Positions 1-12,924 of a stretch of 64,000 nt of DNA are shown here, piece by piece; within the stretch, counting starts at the first letter, position 1; the number at the start of each line of letters is the position of its first letter. This DNA comes from Bugulina stolonifera (Eukaryota > Bryozoa > Gymnolaemata > Cheilostomatida > Bugulidae), in contig OW285187.1 in assembly GCA_935421135.1 (NCBI GenBank), positions 31,932,818-31,996,817 of the forward strand, read 5' to 3'. The notes under the pieces were generated by a model. The model was not told the origin of the DNA, did not search any database, and saw nothing but the letters and a program-made list of their open reading frames with translations. Both the position numbers and the translations under genes were made by a program.

Positions 1-233
1 AGTTGTCCTACAAGAAAACCAATAACAATACCACTTTTGTATATACAATGTGCATGTACTATGTGTATGTAGTAAGTCTATCCACATGTGTGTTTGATTC
101 CCATAAAGCTAATATGTATTAACATATAACCTTACGAGTTTTCACTACCTGCAAGGTGCTTCTACTAATATGTTGCAACTAAGCTGACAGTATATAATAT
201 AGTGGTAGTGATTTGGGGATAAATGTCACTTAC

Positions 234-3200
234 ACTTTGCTCTTTGAAGTTTTACCCATCTGCCTGGCAATAAACTTTCGTTTATTCTGCTCAATGCTAT
301 TGACATCTTCTGTGGCAGGACTCTCATTACCAGAGCCACCGCTGCTCATCAGATCTTCTAAAAGTTGGAGAACAAAGAGTTCCTTTTAGTTATACTATTT
401 ATTTATCCAAGCTATGTTAAAATGACTTTCTAACATATTCTATATACTCTGTGTTCAACAGACTAGTAAAACTATTTGAGAGCGGGAAATATAGGAGTTT
501 TTATTACATGAACTACATGAAAAGCTTGAGTCTCTGGGATACCCAGGTTATACATACAATACTAGTAATGAGTTAGTACATCAACCAACAGGTGCTCAAC
601 ATACCTACAGGTCCAGCTTTCAACTCTGTCCCATTTGGAGACTGATTCTCCTTTCCTTTGGCACTTTTCTTTTGACTAGATAATTTTTCAGACGATTTCT
701 TGTTTGGATCAACAATCATTGACCCCACAGTTTTCTGAGATTTCGCAGATTGGTCCCACGTTCTCATTTCTCTACAAAAAATATTACCCAAATTCATCTT
801 GTGTCCATCATTATATGCATTTTCAGTTGTGTTTGAGATTATAGACCAATAAAAAGGTGTGTTGGAAGCATGAGCATGAACAATAGTAGGCTTATTCTCA
901 TACGGATTGAAAAGAAAACATTTCTTGTTGCATACATCACGGTCTAGAATCTAGATGAAATGGTACTAACAACACATACTTTTAAAAATTGCAGTTATAT
1001 ATATCTTTAATTTATATATACATGTACATGTATATATATGTACGTGCAACTGGTAGCTATCATACTTGGGTTTAGCAGCTCTTATTCGATCTGCCTGTTC
1101 AATTGCCTTCAAAGTTCGTTGAAAATCATCAGTGAAGTTGAAAGCGCGATATATGTTGTTAGCCTGAAGATCATTTTTATACTTGTCTCGAAATTCCCTT
1201 TGAACATCAGTCAACAGTTTATCCACATAGGATAAAGCCAAGTCAGCTTGATACGCCACCTGGATATTCAATTATACATGGTTACAGTAGAAAAGAATTA
1301 AATTTTAATATAATTTAAATTTATTCGTCGATTTTCGAACATGGCCCCAAGTCTAATAGGCCTATGTATAATATTGCAAAGAAATTATAATACTTACTAC
1401 AAATACAAGCTCAAATTCGTTATCCAACCTATACTTTAGAGCCAACTTGTCATGCTTGAATATAGAGCTCCCAGTTTTTTCCTAAATTTAATAATACAAA
1501 ATAAATATATAGCATGAAATTGTCATTTACAGCATGCCAAATGCAGATGTAGATAAATTTAGAGATCAGTGTAGAGGAAATTAAAACCAATGCTAGGTTG
1601 AGCAAGTCATATAAAAATACTACAATCAGTTTGTTTCTACTACAGTCTAACAAGTCAGAAACATATAACACTAGACAACAGGTTACATGTTGCCTTTCCT
1701 TTTACATGTACATGAAACGACTAACTTGAACGAACAGAAGGTGCTACTAAGTGTTCTATATCACTAGATGAGGAGAGAGAGCATCACATATCCAAATATA
1801 AGCAACCCTTTAGATTAGAGGTAGGTGCAAATTTATATGGTTTTGACATAATCGGGTCTTTTCAATAAAATTCCAGATGGAGAAGTTTTCTACTCCCTTA
1901 TATAGTGCTACCCCCCCCCCCAACTACAAACAAATAATACCTAAAGCTATGTGAATTTATCCATCTTATGTAATATTCATATTTCACCTAATTGCAATTA
2001 CTAGCTAGTACAATTAGACATGCCAACAACTAAGGCCTGCTTAAAGTGAAAGTATTCCTCCACACCAGACCAGACAACCTTACATTAACCTCGAACCTGA
2101 ACTTAGACATAAAATCTGAACCTCAGCTGAGGGTTTCAGTTCGGACCAGACCTTTTAGCCTAGACCTGCCCTTCAACATACCATAACGTTTTGAGTTGAC
2201 TGCGAAGTATGGGATCCTTATTTTAAATATCTTATAAATAATGCTGTGACCTGTACAAACACATGCCATATTGACATTGATATTCCACTATAATAATGTG
2301 TATATCTTGTCTTTACTTGTTTGCTTGTCGTGGTAATTAAAATGTGTACGAGTATATAATATACTGTTATTAGCATGTTTTGTGTAGTGTTGTACTCTAT
2401 GCTTTCACTAATGTCTTGGCAATTACATTTATGTACCCTGTCAATCATTCCTGGGATCACCTGTCATACTTTGTATGAAACTATGCCTTTTTATACTTAC
2501 GAACCAAGTCTTTTTGCACCAATTGTAATTTGGACTCCTTTTTGGTTCGATATCGACTCTATGTAAAGGTTAACCTTTTGACCTCGGACTGGAACCATAT
2601 TTTATATATAAGGAGTGCAGTTTCACATTGTAACTTCATTTGTCTGTAGGCTGTTGTTCAATAAAGTTATCTTACTGTATTGAGCTTCTACAGTCTCATT
2701 ACTGTTTACTGCTAACAGCACGGAATCAGGCACTCCCGCTGGCCTTGGGTCTTTCCATGCATAGTCTTATGACTAGTACTAGCATCCTACAGTCGACCCC
2801 TCCCCACAGCTGTAGGCATTGCTCCTACTAGCCTAGTCTACCATAGGAGTCAAGCCCACCCCTCCGGGTCTTGAGCTGGACTCTGAGGACTTCGACGGCA
2901 CCTTCGAACCCTGGGAGTTCCTCTTAGTCACCCCACTACCTCGTTGTCTGCCTACAGTGTGTCGGTTAGACCTGCTCCCCTCTCTAGCCCTAGGCCCTCT
3001 TGCTTGGTTAGCCAGTTCTGACTCCCTCTCCCCTGTACTCTGACCTGTATGTTGTATGGCCGTGCCTCAGCTACCCAGCCAAACACAACAACAAGCTATT
3101 ATATTTTATCGATAATCTGAAGAGACGTGATGTGTCTATCACAGATCAGAAAAAGCAAAAACAATTGTCATCAAGAAAGAGGCGCCAGTTAGTCGTCTCG

Positions 3201-3899
3201 AATCAATCTATTCCTTAATAAATATACTTGCTAATAAACTGCTACAACCCAATCCTTACAAGTTATTAAAGTTTATGATTTAAATATTTCCATGCATTCA
3301 ACATATAATTCCTGTAACTCTTTGCTCTCTAGAAATGACATCTATTTGCAGTGTTTTCTGATTAATCATTAGGACACATCACATCGGTCGGGAGCTCAGA
3401 ACAGGGGTACTAGAAGCAGAATGATATAATCATAATGTACTGACGAACTGGAGGTCTCAACCACTCTCTAATTGGAAGTTTAGAGACTCTACAGACAGAC
3501 AGACAGACAGATAACTACATTCTATTGCCCTATTGCCTATCAATCCTATGTCATTGGTAATGAACTCCTGTATTCTTTCTAGTTACTTACTTTTACTTGA
3601 GCCCCCCATCAAATTCATTAGTTAAAAGTTGAAAGAAGAATCTAATCACAGAAGGTAAGTGGAGAACTGGAACCTAACTAGGCTACTTCACTCATCTTTT
3701 GTAAACTCACTAAGTAGTAACTGACTGTCACTGTGACTCAAATTGGAAGTCCAACTCGAACTGTTACTATTCTGTAGCTCACCTGTAAGATGACATCTTT
3801 TACCAATGCATTGACAGGTGTTGTCAATAACTGAGATGCTCCCTGAAACCACCATAACACTATCCCACCTTTGCTGAATATCACAAACAGTTCAAGCAT
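234..3899 (-). CDS. SRPRA: Signal recognition particle receptor subunit alpha (5' half, partial)
   Basis: The SRP receptor GTPase alpha subunit docks ribosome-SRP complexes at the ER membrane. Five exons join in phase on the minus strand: 3783-3899, 1398-1481, 1066-1259, 605-771 and 234-357. The reading starts MLELFVIFSKGGIVLWWFQ and continues with PVNALVKDVILQ, LALKYRLDNEFELVFV and LSYVDKLLTDV, which are hallmarks of the N-terminal SRX (longin-like) domain that binds the beta subunit. A lysine- and serine-rich linker follows, containing VGSMIVDP and a segment ending in RQMGKTSKSK. The NG GTPase domain must lie left of the window. The start is the ATG at 3899-3897, which matches the family N-terminus. 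The last donor is ambiguous: GTAAGT (used here) or GTGTAA two bases earlier. Intron 1 is 2.3 kb and holds an LTR-like block. The gene is head-to-head with UBE2I. Confidence 0.93.
2590..3110 (+). repeat. LTR-like retroelement fragment in SRPRA intron 1
   Basis: A TATA-like run (TATATATAAGG near 2604) is followed about 60 bases later by AATAAA and then by a stretch ending CTAACA near 2716. That order resembles the U3-R-U5 of an LTR. The next 390 bases are markedly more GC-rich than the surroundings and read partly open on the plus strand. A segment of about 45 bases near 3022-3066 (CCCTCTCCCCTGTACTCTG and onward) recurs almost identically at about 5171-5215. The family is not identified and no target-site duplication was found. 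Confidence 0.35.
3493..3511. repeat. (GACA)n microsatellite
   Basis: A short perfect run of GACA units lies inside SRPRA intron 1. Confidence 0.8.
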
Positions 3900-4300
3900 G
3901 TTCAAACACTAAATTCTCAACACTTTTCAAGCTATAAAGATGGACACGTTGGTCAGCAGCGGAGTGAATAGCGGATTTCCCCAGTTTTTGGTGTGTTGTT
4001 GAGGATTTCTGCCACGTACACCTCAGCTTTACCTCTTTTCGAATAATATGGCGTTATATCGAGTGGCAATGTTGCGGTTACGTCCAACTTCTCTGCTTCC
4101 TTAAATTTATATGGCGGGCTAGCTTTGATCAGGCACTCATGGTTGATTGATAACTTATGCCTCTTAGTGGTTCCTTAACTATGCAAAACGTCTCCACAAG
4201 TTTATAATTCACCATTTCTGACATATCCCTGACATCATTGAAGAGCCAGGACAGTTGATTTTACATCATATACTGCACGAGGCGAGCCGAATGACAACAC

Positions 4301-4552
4301 AATCATTGAATCACAACTCCAGCTGAACTTTTACTTTACTTTACTTACTATCTTTCTTTGAATTCAGACATGAACTAACTACGAACGACAGCGAGTACTT
4401 AACGTGAACTTCAATAACCTCAACATTTTTCAAGTTGAGGTTATTGAAGTTCACGTTAAGTACTCGCTGTCGTTCGTAGTTAGTTCATGTCTGAATTCAA
4501 AGAAAGATAGTAAGTAAAGTAAAAGTTCAGCTGGAGTTGTGATTCAATGATT
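4301..4552. repeat. Near-perfect long hairpin (inverted repeat)
   Basis: The left arm is 4301-4424 (124 bases) and the right arm 4434-4552 (119 bases), around a 9-base loop (ATTTTTCAA). The arms are exact reverse complements apart from one 5-base unit difference in a TTTAC run. The inner stem is CCTCAAC/GTTGAGG and the outer ends are AATCATTGAATC/GATTCAATGATT. No reading frame is evident. It lies between the SRPRA and UBE2I starts. Confidence 0.93.
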
Positions 4553-4641
4553 CAAATATAATATATTAGTATTTAAAAACTGTTGGTGTAAGTGTGCGCT
4601 AGTATTTCATTTTTATTATTATATTTATTATTATTATCTTT

Positions 4642-4808
4642 ATGAAAAGTAATACAAGACACATTTTTATTTTTCCTAATAATTCAACGCTCATCTGAGC
4701 ATCGTCATCATTTTATCCTCTGATGATGATGCTCGGATAAGCGTTGAAATATTATTATGTAAAAAAAAATCAAAATAAAAATACGTCTTGAGTTGTATTA
4801 CTTTTCAT
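4642..4808. mobile_element. MITE-like element with about 80 bp inverted halves
   Basis: The left end reads ATGAAAAGTAATACAAGAC and the right end is its imperfect reverse complement, GTCTTGAGTTGTATTACTTTTCAT. Inner stems also pair: TTCAACGCTCATCTGAGCAT against ATGCTCGGATAAGCGTTGAA. TTA flanks both sides as a possible target duplication. It is too short to encode a transposase. Confidence 0.8.
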
Positions 4809-5935
4809 TAGTATTTAAATATAGTATTAATAAAAATTTAAGATTTAAGGATAGAACAATCCTGCTGATACTTTGAGCAATCCCCAAATGACAGGTAGCA
4901 CAGACCTGTACAGCACAACTTTTAATAAATCCTGAACTAATAAATGAAATACTGTTCAAACTCATGCTGCCCACTGTCCCATATGAGGCAAGCCCCTTCC
5001 ACTCCGTAGGTGGTCTAGCGTGACAATGAACTCCATGCAAGGTCCATGTAAAATAAAAATGAAAAATTTAATTGAATAATATTTTAAAAAGAAAACTAAC
5101 TCATACTAGCGGGTTAAAAATATTCAGATGAAGTTTCAAAAGAAAGGCTAAATCATTATAATTATAATACTCCCTCTCCCCTGTACTCTGGCCTGTATGT
5201 TGTGTGGCCTCCTTTGGCATAGTGTATTGTTTTATAGTTGAATAGTTGTATTGTATTATAATCATTATAGGCCTACTAATACTATACTATTATTAATAAT
5301 CATTTTTATAAATAATTAGTCTACATGTGGACGATTTTCAGTAAAGACCTCTTGTTGGCTTGCGAAGCCACATTCCTCAATAAGCTCGATAAGGTTTGAT
5401 AAAACCACAAGGAAGCTTACTGAGAAACAGAAAAACTTGGTTCAAACGCCGAATAACTGGTAAAAAGTCCTTTTAAATAAATATGAAGCTGAAAGAAGAT
5501 TATGTAAAATACCCCTTTGTCAAAAGAAGGGAGACTGTCTCATAGGGAAAGTATACAAACCCATGGAACGAGGTAACTTCAAACACCTGAGACAAAATTC
5601 TATCATTGACGTTGTTGATTCCGGAACTGACTGATGGCCCAATGAGATGTGCCGAGATCCTAAACAATTTTTTCTATAGTCAGTATTGCCAAGAACATTG
5701 GCTCACACAAGCTCCAGGGACCTATTGAGATGGCGAAGACATCCAGATATCAGTTGGAGGATTTGTTTCCCTCATCAAAGGGTTGCCAAATGGCAAGTCA
5801 CCTAGACCAAACCAGAGGCATTAGAAACGTCACCTTGTATAAATTAACACAAATTTTCTACATCATGCAGTGTGTAGGTATTTATTGCAGCTTTTGTTTT
5901 TATTTTTTTCAGGTGATAGTCTGTAGTTGCTTATC

Positions 5936-7625
<1,690 letters not shown>

Positions 7626-7972
7626 ACAGTGGATTGACCAATCACTTTCCTACCTCTTTTTCTAATACAAACCACGTACCATCAATAGGCTAGTGGTTGT
7701 GGAAATAATTGGTAAACTCTATCCTGTATAAACAGGAATCTAAACTCGCCTGGTATTATTGTTTTCGTTCTTGTGTTATCTGCCTATATCTCATCATTAG
7801 AATTTATTATCATGGTACGCTCTTGGTTATTATAATATACTCTTCCTGTCTTAGCTTAAAAGTTAAGGCGTAAGTATGTTTGTGGATGTTGTCCTCAATG
7901 TTTTCTGCAAAAGTTTTAATATATAGCTATTGTCATCTCATTCTTATATTAATTCTGTCCAAGTTACGCAGG

Positions 7973-7978
7973 AATAAA
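7973..7978 (+). terminator. UBE2I polyadenylation signal
   Basis: AATAAA lies about 350 bases after the UBE2I stop codon and is the first canonical signal noted downstream. Confidence 0.6.
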
Positions 7979-8494
7979 GTTTATTAACAACATGTTATTC
8001 AATCATTTTTGAATCACTATTGAAAGTAAATCTACACCGTAATAGGTATTTAAGTTTACAGTTAGTAAATTTAAAATTGTGGAACTACAGAGATGCTCCA
8101 AGAAAGGTATCATGCGCATGCTGTCTTATATTTTGGTAAGAGAACCCAGTTGGAGAATACGATCAGAAACATCATCTTAAACTTAATAAATGCATACATA
8201 CTTAGAAAACAAGTACAGTAATTGACAAACTACTGCCTATAGTTATGTGATAATCAACATGCATGCAATACCTCTGCTAGTGTAAACTGTATGGAAAGTA
8301 GGGAGAGGTGGAGGCCTGCAAAATGTCCCAATTATTGCAGAGAGTAAATGAAGTCCATGCTGTCAAGTTCAGCCACACTAGGTAGTGAGGCATTAAAAAA
8401 TAACCTGTTCCAAAGAGAGATACCTCCTCTAATGCAGTGCCAGCCAGGAAGGAGTTGAGGCTGTTAGATGCAGAACTGAAATTTAGATAGCCTT

Positions 8495-8640
8495 AGTTCC
8501 TTGTTTGTAGTTGGGGGCAAGGGCGGTCAACCAACAAAATATAGAGAAGACAACTTCCTCTGCTTTAATTTTGGTAAAGAACAAAAGTATATCAAAAATT
8601 TCTCTACTTCTGCACCTAACTCTGTGGAGGGTGGTATCCC
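8495..8640. repeat. Dispersed repeat copy A
   Basis: This segment aligns by eye with about 19660-19785: TTAGTTC..., a GGGGCAAGGG-like tract, AGAAGACAACTTC-like and CTTCTGCACCTAA-like blocks appear in the same order. A weaker partial match lies at about 14190-14270. The family is unknown. Confidence 0.5.
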
Positions 8641-10012
8641 AACTACCCTATGTGTGGGGTACATAAATATAATACTTAGCTAAAGGAATGTTAGAGCTGT
8701 CTACCAGAGGGGATAGACAAACATATTGAAGTGTAACAGGTACAGCATCAGTTACATGTAGTTATTGGAAGTAGTGGGTCCTAGTTACAGTGTTTGGACT
8801 TGGGGCCCTGCATGCATGTTGTCATTGATGTGTTAGCCATAAATAATATAAAACTTCATATAATAGTAAAGAGATGCTACTTTATTAGAAGTGCATAAGC
8901 AACTGAGGAATATAGAAAATTTGAGTTCTTTTTACATGAAATTAGCTCCACCCCAGCCAAGGTGAGTCTGTGTGAACTCAGATATGAAATGGCCTGTGTT
9001 ATATATAACAGTAAGTGCAAAAAGCCCCAGTCGAGCAAAAATGTACAATATTTTGGAACAATAATACAAGAATGTGCAATGTTAGAATGTACATGTACAT
9101 ACATGTAATTAGTATGATACAAGAATGTAAGAACACATACTGTTCCAACTAACAGATAAGTCCTGTTGGACACCGCAATTACAATAAGCACCAGGTATAC
9201 ATAAAGGTTTTTGGTAATTAGTCCAACAAATATAATATTATGTAGCTTTAGGAGGAGGTTATTGGCAATAAGGCTAATACCATCTGTAAAATGTTATGTA
9301 CATGTATATGTGTGGTCATAGTTCATTGTATGAGAGTGGAGCGCTTCTATCCTACCCTTACACCAAAGTAGTGGATCTTCTAGCTCATACTCATGGCTAT
9401 TGATTGTACTACAAAGTTGTCTTCTCTGTGAAAAAAAGGAGAGAGAACAGCTGTATATTCTGTATGTACATGTACATGTACATGTACATAATACACATAA
9501 TCATAGTTGATCAATATTCAACAAGCTGCCTTACTGGTTGCATTTTGATGATTGAGCCATAGAGTTTTCATCTTTATAACTCTATGTATTGAACTCAACA
9601 ACATTGACTAAACTATGCGGTATTTCTATTGGTGTACTGTTATAGATTGATCTATCTATCCAGTAGTGATTAGTAGTAAAATATTAATCTTCTATATAAG
9701 GAGTTGTGTGCTTTATCCTAAATAGGCAATAAAGTAGTTGTCCTCTCAATATGCTCGTTTTCGAATTTCCCAATCCAACATTTGTGGGGAAATTTAGGGT
9801 GCGCAAACCAAAGCTGTTTTATTTATATCAATTAATGAATTATCTAAATGTGTAATGTTGAATACTCACACAACTAGATTGTGGCAATTTTACAGATTGC
9901 AAGTAAATCATAAATGCAACCTAATGGTGAAGCAATATACAAAAATTTTTTCTGTTAGAACAAGAGTTTTACAAGATGAATAATTGTTAACCGTAAAAGG
10001 CCTCACAAGCCA

Positions 10013-10021
10013 TCACGTGAC
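10013..10021. promoter_or_regulatory. E-box / CLEAR-like motif TCACGTGAC
   Basis: This palindromic site lies 24 bases before a segment with acceptor-like and donor-like ends. Sites of this type often occur close to animal transcription starts, and here it could mark the TNRC6 promoter. The assignment is inference. Confidence 0.3.
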
Positions 10022-10044
10022 TTGACCTAGCTTTTCCACTGCAG

Positions 10045-10155
10045 TTTCTGCGCATAGAATTTTACCTCGAACCTGGCAAAGTGAAATGGAGTCAGCTTTG
10101 CTTAGGATCGGATGGTGCTAAAATAATGTTCACCAAATTACTCCAAGAGAAAGCT
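10045..10155 (+). other. Orphan exon-like segment, possible 5' exon of TNRC6
   Basis: The sequence is bounded by CTGCAG on the left and a GTATGT donor on the right. One frame is open throughout and reads protein-like, with IEFYLEPGKVKWSQL then FTKLLQEKAV. It has no obvious partner exon. A different frame has a short ATG ORF (MESALLRIGWC, stop) that would act as an upstream ORF if this is a 5' UTR exon. Alternatives are a non-coding first exon of TNRC6, an exon relic, or chance. Confidence 0.3.
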
Positions 10156-12836
10156 GTATGTATGACTATTTTGCATTCATGTTCTTTGCTGTTATTTTTG
10201 TATATGTACATAATGTGGTATTTGAATTGAAGAATTAAGCTGAAAGTACAGTGTTAGTGTAGTGTTTTTACGTTTTGTAAAGATTTTTTTTTATTTTCAT
10301 GATGATCATCATCATCATCTATGATTTTGATTCATAGGTTATAATTAGAACAGATACTGATGAGTTTTAATCAATCTTATGCGAATGGCTAGACAAGATT
10401 AATAATTCAAGATTGGCTTCGAATTGAATTATTTAAGTGAAAGCATTAATAATTATTATTATTATAATTATTAATACAAATATTTTAAAATTAAATATAA
10501 TTATCTTATGGCTATGAGTTATGAGTAGTAACTAGACTCTAGAGATACTGTAACATTTATAGTAAAGTATAGTAGTTATAGTAAGTATCAGTATGAGAAT
10601 GAGTATCAGTACCAGACGAGTTTCAGTAGAGTATTATAAATATATTTCGTATAGTATAAGTATAGTATTGTGTTAACAATTTTAATTATTTTTACTCTAT
10701 ATTATAGTTATTTATTGAATTCAAATTAAAAATTTTCATAATAATTGATAAGTTTATGGATAGAACTATTTTTATATTATTATATGTAATATTCATATGA
10801 TATTCATATTGCAATTATATTATTGAAATTAAAAAAGAGATTAAATTCTAAAAAATTCATGAGAGCGGCTTTCATTTTTTTTAGTTTGAATGTTTTGTAT
10901 TTATTACTAGGCTTATATAATAACAATTAATAATTATAATTATTATTTATCTACTGTTATTTGAATTTCCATTGTGATTGTAGTAAATTGCTACTTGCTA
11001 CTAAGTAATTTTTTATTTTTTGCATTGTCATTAGGACCATCACTACTATGGTGTGACTTGCCATCTTTCTTTTTTGTAACTATGACAAATTAACACTCAC
11101 TAAATCAAATAACCATGCTAATATTTTATTAGCATGTGTGGTTATTGTATTGTTTGTAATAAATATGAATATTGTAATTATATCTTATAAAGGTTAGTAG
11201 TATTGATTAGTTTTATACTTGATTGTTAAATTAGTGGTTATTGCCATTGTTTTAGTTCCAGCCAATATTATGGACTAGATGGTGATGCTATAATAATAGC
11301 TTTGTTTCAGTTATATAATGTAGCCCACCAACTTACAGCATAGGTAATTGTATTGATTTACCTATAATCTAATGCTAAAATTAAAATATAATCGTATTAA
11401 TGAATTATATTATTACTGTTACTCGGCACTATTACAATAATTCCTTTGGGTCTACGTATATTCAGTACATTTCAATATGTAAAAGTTCTTTCCTCATGTC
11501 TGTTCACCATTATTGGTCATTGTCATTTTGTATTTCATTTAGAGTAATAAAATAAACAGTTTCACTGGGTGTCAGTAATGCCCACTAATGGTTCACTCAC
11601 ATTGATTAAAAACGAGCATTGAGTTGAACCTCACCTGATAAACTGTTTAGGCTATTTTGGGAACAATCTTCCAATTTAATGCTCAGGCTACGATGGAGTT
11701 GCAGAGTGGTAGGTTAATTTAATATTCCATGTGACGAAGATATTGCACTATTTAGATCTGTTATATTTACTATAATACTGAAGATGCCTGAATTTGTAAA
11801 TTCAATGGGGTTTTCAACTCTTGGGGGTTGAGTGATCTTCCCTATCTCTGCTGTAGCTGAGGCCTTTCGGTTTGGTAATTAAATTTTGCTTTTGGAAATA
11901 AACTACATAAGCCATAACCATAAAGTCCCTTTACTAGTAGGTAGTTCATTGCCAGTTGTGTTGAACTTGTGTCTGCAATGCAAACATTATTGCAAGCCAT
12001 TTTTGGAATTACAGTGTATTATTTAGCCCAACATTATTATAGTCATTGAAACCTTTGTGCCTTTTCAAACACTGGGTCTACAGGGAAACAAACAAGGTCT
12101 ATTATAGACATCTGAGCAGTCATTACCTTTTGTCGAAGCTATGGGTGAAGTTAATCAGCCTACAAAGCCATTTGCTTTGTACCTACAGAGCTGTATGTAG
12201 GCTGCAGAGGAATACGAATAGACTACAAGTTCATATTGATGTTATGTTTCTCTACTGGTAGCTACTTTAGCATTGCCATAGCTTATCTTCCACTGAAGTT
12301 TACCAACTGTTTGTTCACAGAATCTTGGTAGGCAGTTGCATATCAACCAAGCTACAGTTAAATTTACAAGTACAATGTAGTTATTGATTATCAGTACCAT
12401 TGAACCATTCAGCGTTCTCTCATTGATCTGCAAGTAGAGTTACAATTATGCTCACAATCCAATGCTTTCTTTGTTGATGAGCCATTTTGGATGGACAAGT
12501 TCCCTGCAAATTGCTCCCACTACAAAATGGTTACACATTATTAAGCATTCTAATTAGTGCAGCTACAAAATTTGGTCTCAGCAAAATAATATGGTTTCTG
12601 TTCGAGCATGAGCAAGAACATATGCAAGGCCTGCTTCAAACTGTACTGGGTAGTAATTGCTTTGTTTCCGAGTTATTATTTTGTAAAAATGTTAACCAGC
12701 TTTTATGCAGAAGTTGCCTAATAACATTTCTTTCGTATATATTTAGGTGTGACTTGTTTTTATCCATTTTAGTGGTGATTAGTTAGAATTCGCATTAACA
12801 TTACATTTATTATGTTTCGTGTTGCTATCATTACAG

Positions 12837-12924
12837 GTAATAAACAGATTAATATTCACGATCATCTACTCTCATCTCCAGTATTTACTGTAAAGGTACA
12901 GTACATCAAGGTAATCGCATATCA
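12837..12924 (+). other. TNRC6 5' UTR part of first coding exon
   Basis: A TTACAG acceptor ends at 12836, and the segment up to the ATG at 12925 contains an in-frame TAA at 12838-12840. The mRNA therefore probably has at least one further upstream non-coding exon. Confidence 0.55.

Larger units (their letters stand above)
3900..5912. other. Divergent spacer between SRPRA and UBE2I
   Basis: This 2 kb stretch separates two head-to-head genes and should hold both promoters and 5' UTRs. Its visible content is a long hairpin (4301-4552), a small inverted-repeat element (4642-4808) and the second copy of a GC-rich retroelement-like segment (about 5171-5215). A stretch around 5394-5720 reads partly like protein on the plus strand, with KLTEKQKNL early and KYEAERRLCK later, but with stops. 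It could be a decayed transposase or host exon and is not identified. No canonical TATA box was singled out. Confidence 0.6.
7979..12836. other. Intergenic region between UBE2I and TNRC6
   Basis: This is mostly AT-rich non-coding DNA, with extreme AT content from about 10420 to 11430. It holds one copy of a dispersed repeat (about 8495-8640), a run of alternating TGTACA/ACATGT near 9465-9489, and a coding-like orphan exon at 10045-10155. The rest of TNRC6's 5' region may extend into it. No other supported gene was seen on either strand. Confidence 0.6.
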
